Origin: Impatiens glandulifera
Lineage: Eukaryota; Streptophyta; Magnoliopsida; Ericales; Balsaminaceae
Reading direction: 5' to 3'
Length of the DNA stretch: 64,000 nucleotides
Assembly (NCBI RefSeq): GCF_907164915.1
Contig: NC_061868.1
Span: forward strand, 47,243,689 to 47,307,688
This document shows positions 63,526-64,000 of this stretch, in pieces. A model generated the notes under the pieces. It worked only from the letters and a program-made list of their open reading frames with translations. It was not told the origin of the DNA and ran no database searches. The position numbers and the translations under genes were made by a program. How positions within the stretch are numbered: the first letter of the stretch is position 1; each line of letters begins with the position of its first letter.

Positions 63526-64000
63526 ATGAAGCGGAAGAAATGGTCGGAGCTAGAGGAGCAAACCCTACTCAGCAAGTATTCCGAGCTGTTCAATTCAGGA
63601 ACCCTAATCAAGCTAAAGACTCGTGAGAAGAAGTTCAAGCCAATCGCCGATCATCTCAATTCCGTCCACCATCTACGAAACCCAATCAACTTCCCATTTC
63701 GTTGGTCGTGGCGAGACGTCTCCATTAAGGTCCAAAACATGCGTCATCAGTACCTCGGCGTCAAACAAAAGATTAGGTCTTCCGATGGCGATTTTCATTG
63801 GGACGACGGAGAACATCATTGGGAGAATTTCCTCAAGTACAGGGAGGTTTTCGGTGATGTAGAGCTTGAAGTTAAGGGGAAAAAGTTTGGCCTCAATTTC
63901 TCTGGCGAAGATGAAGATGAAGATGATGAAGAAGATGGGTTAGGTTTAGGGTTTGAGATTGAGATTGACAGTGATGATGATTTGATGGACAGCAACCGCG
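63526..64000 (+). CDS. Trihelix (GT/Myb-SANT-like) DNA-binding protein, partial
   Basis: The open frame runs from the ATG at 63526 to the window edge, 158 codons, with the 3' part missing. MKRKKWSELEEQTLLSKYSE starts a SANT/trihelix-type helix with Trp6. Further aromatic positions follow (FPFRWSWRDVSIKVQNMRHQ, WDDGEHHWENFLKY), as in trihelix domains with three tryptophan-bearing helices. Then comes an acidic run (EDEDEDDEEDG) from about residue 134. It is probably a nuclear transcriptional regulator. Subfamily and targets are not clear from this fragment. No intron is seen in the visible part. Confidence 0.75.
   Translation, partial: MKRKKWSELEEQTLLSKYSELFNSGTLIKLKTREKKFKPIADHLNSVHHLRNPINFPFRWSWRDVSIKVQNMRHQYLGVKQKIRSSDGDFHWDDGEHHWENFLKYREVFGDVELEVKGKKFGLNFSGEDEDEDDEEDGLGLGFEIEIDSDDDLMDSNR

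Overview
This is plant nuclear DNA, very AT-rich and repeat-laden. The genes have introns with GT-AG junctions and belong to land-plant families: group IIa WRKY factors, the chloroplast PPR protein PGR3, an IPUT1-type GT8 glucuronosyltransferase, a HAKAI-type RING protein and a trihelix protein. A eudicot is most likely; species and family cannot be told from the sequence.

Layout. 1-9.3 kb: AT-rich spacer with microsatellites, a Helitron-like end, tRNA-like repeats and a 446-bp tandem duplication that carries a MITE. 9.38-10.4 kb (+) and 20.9-22.1 kb (-): two group IIa WRKY genes, tail to tail. Between them lie a decayed Ty3/gypsy fragment (15.7-17.7 kb), a 21-bp minisatellite and LTR-like debris. 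22-29 kb: spacer with a 140-bp (AT)n tract, a hAT fragment and a 1.6-kb array of about 300-bp repeats containing tRNA-promoter-like boxes. 29-57 kb is the gene-rich core: a small four-CxxC DnaJ-type zinc protein (-), UBP22 (+), the enhancer-of-rudimentary homologue ERH (-), IPUT1 (+), PGR3 (-) and a HAKAI homologue (-). The core is interrupted by a higher-order minisatellite (41.8-42.7 kb), by a 2-kb AAT array, and by a second, decayed copy of the PGR3 promoter and N-terminus. 57-64 kb: spacer, then an AAT array holding a foldback MULE-like element that itself holds a hAT element with a perfect 8-bp target duplication, then the start of a trihelix gene running off the right edge.

The genes form no pathway or operon. 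Two loose themes are visible: chromatin and RNA regulation (UBP22, ERH, HAKAI, the WRKYs, the trihelix protein), and repeat-driven remodelling of spacers and promoters. Exon borders were read by eye from GT/AG sites, frame continuity and known family sequence. No computation was run. I did not find a wholly new gene system. The most unusual items are the nested transposon stack, the PGR3 promoter duplication around an AAT array, the tRNA-like tandem repeats, and the frame-disrupted N-terminus of the HAKAI gene.
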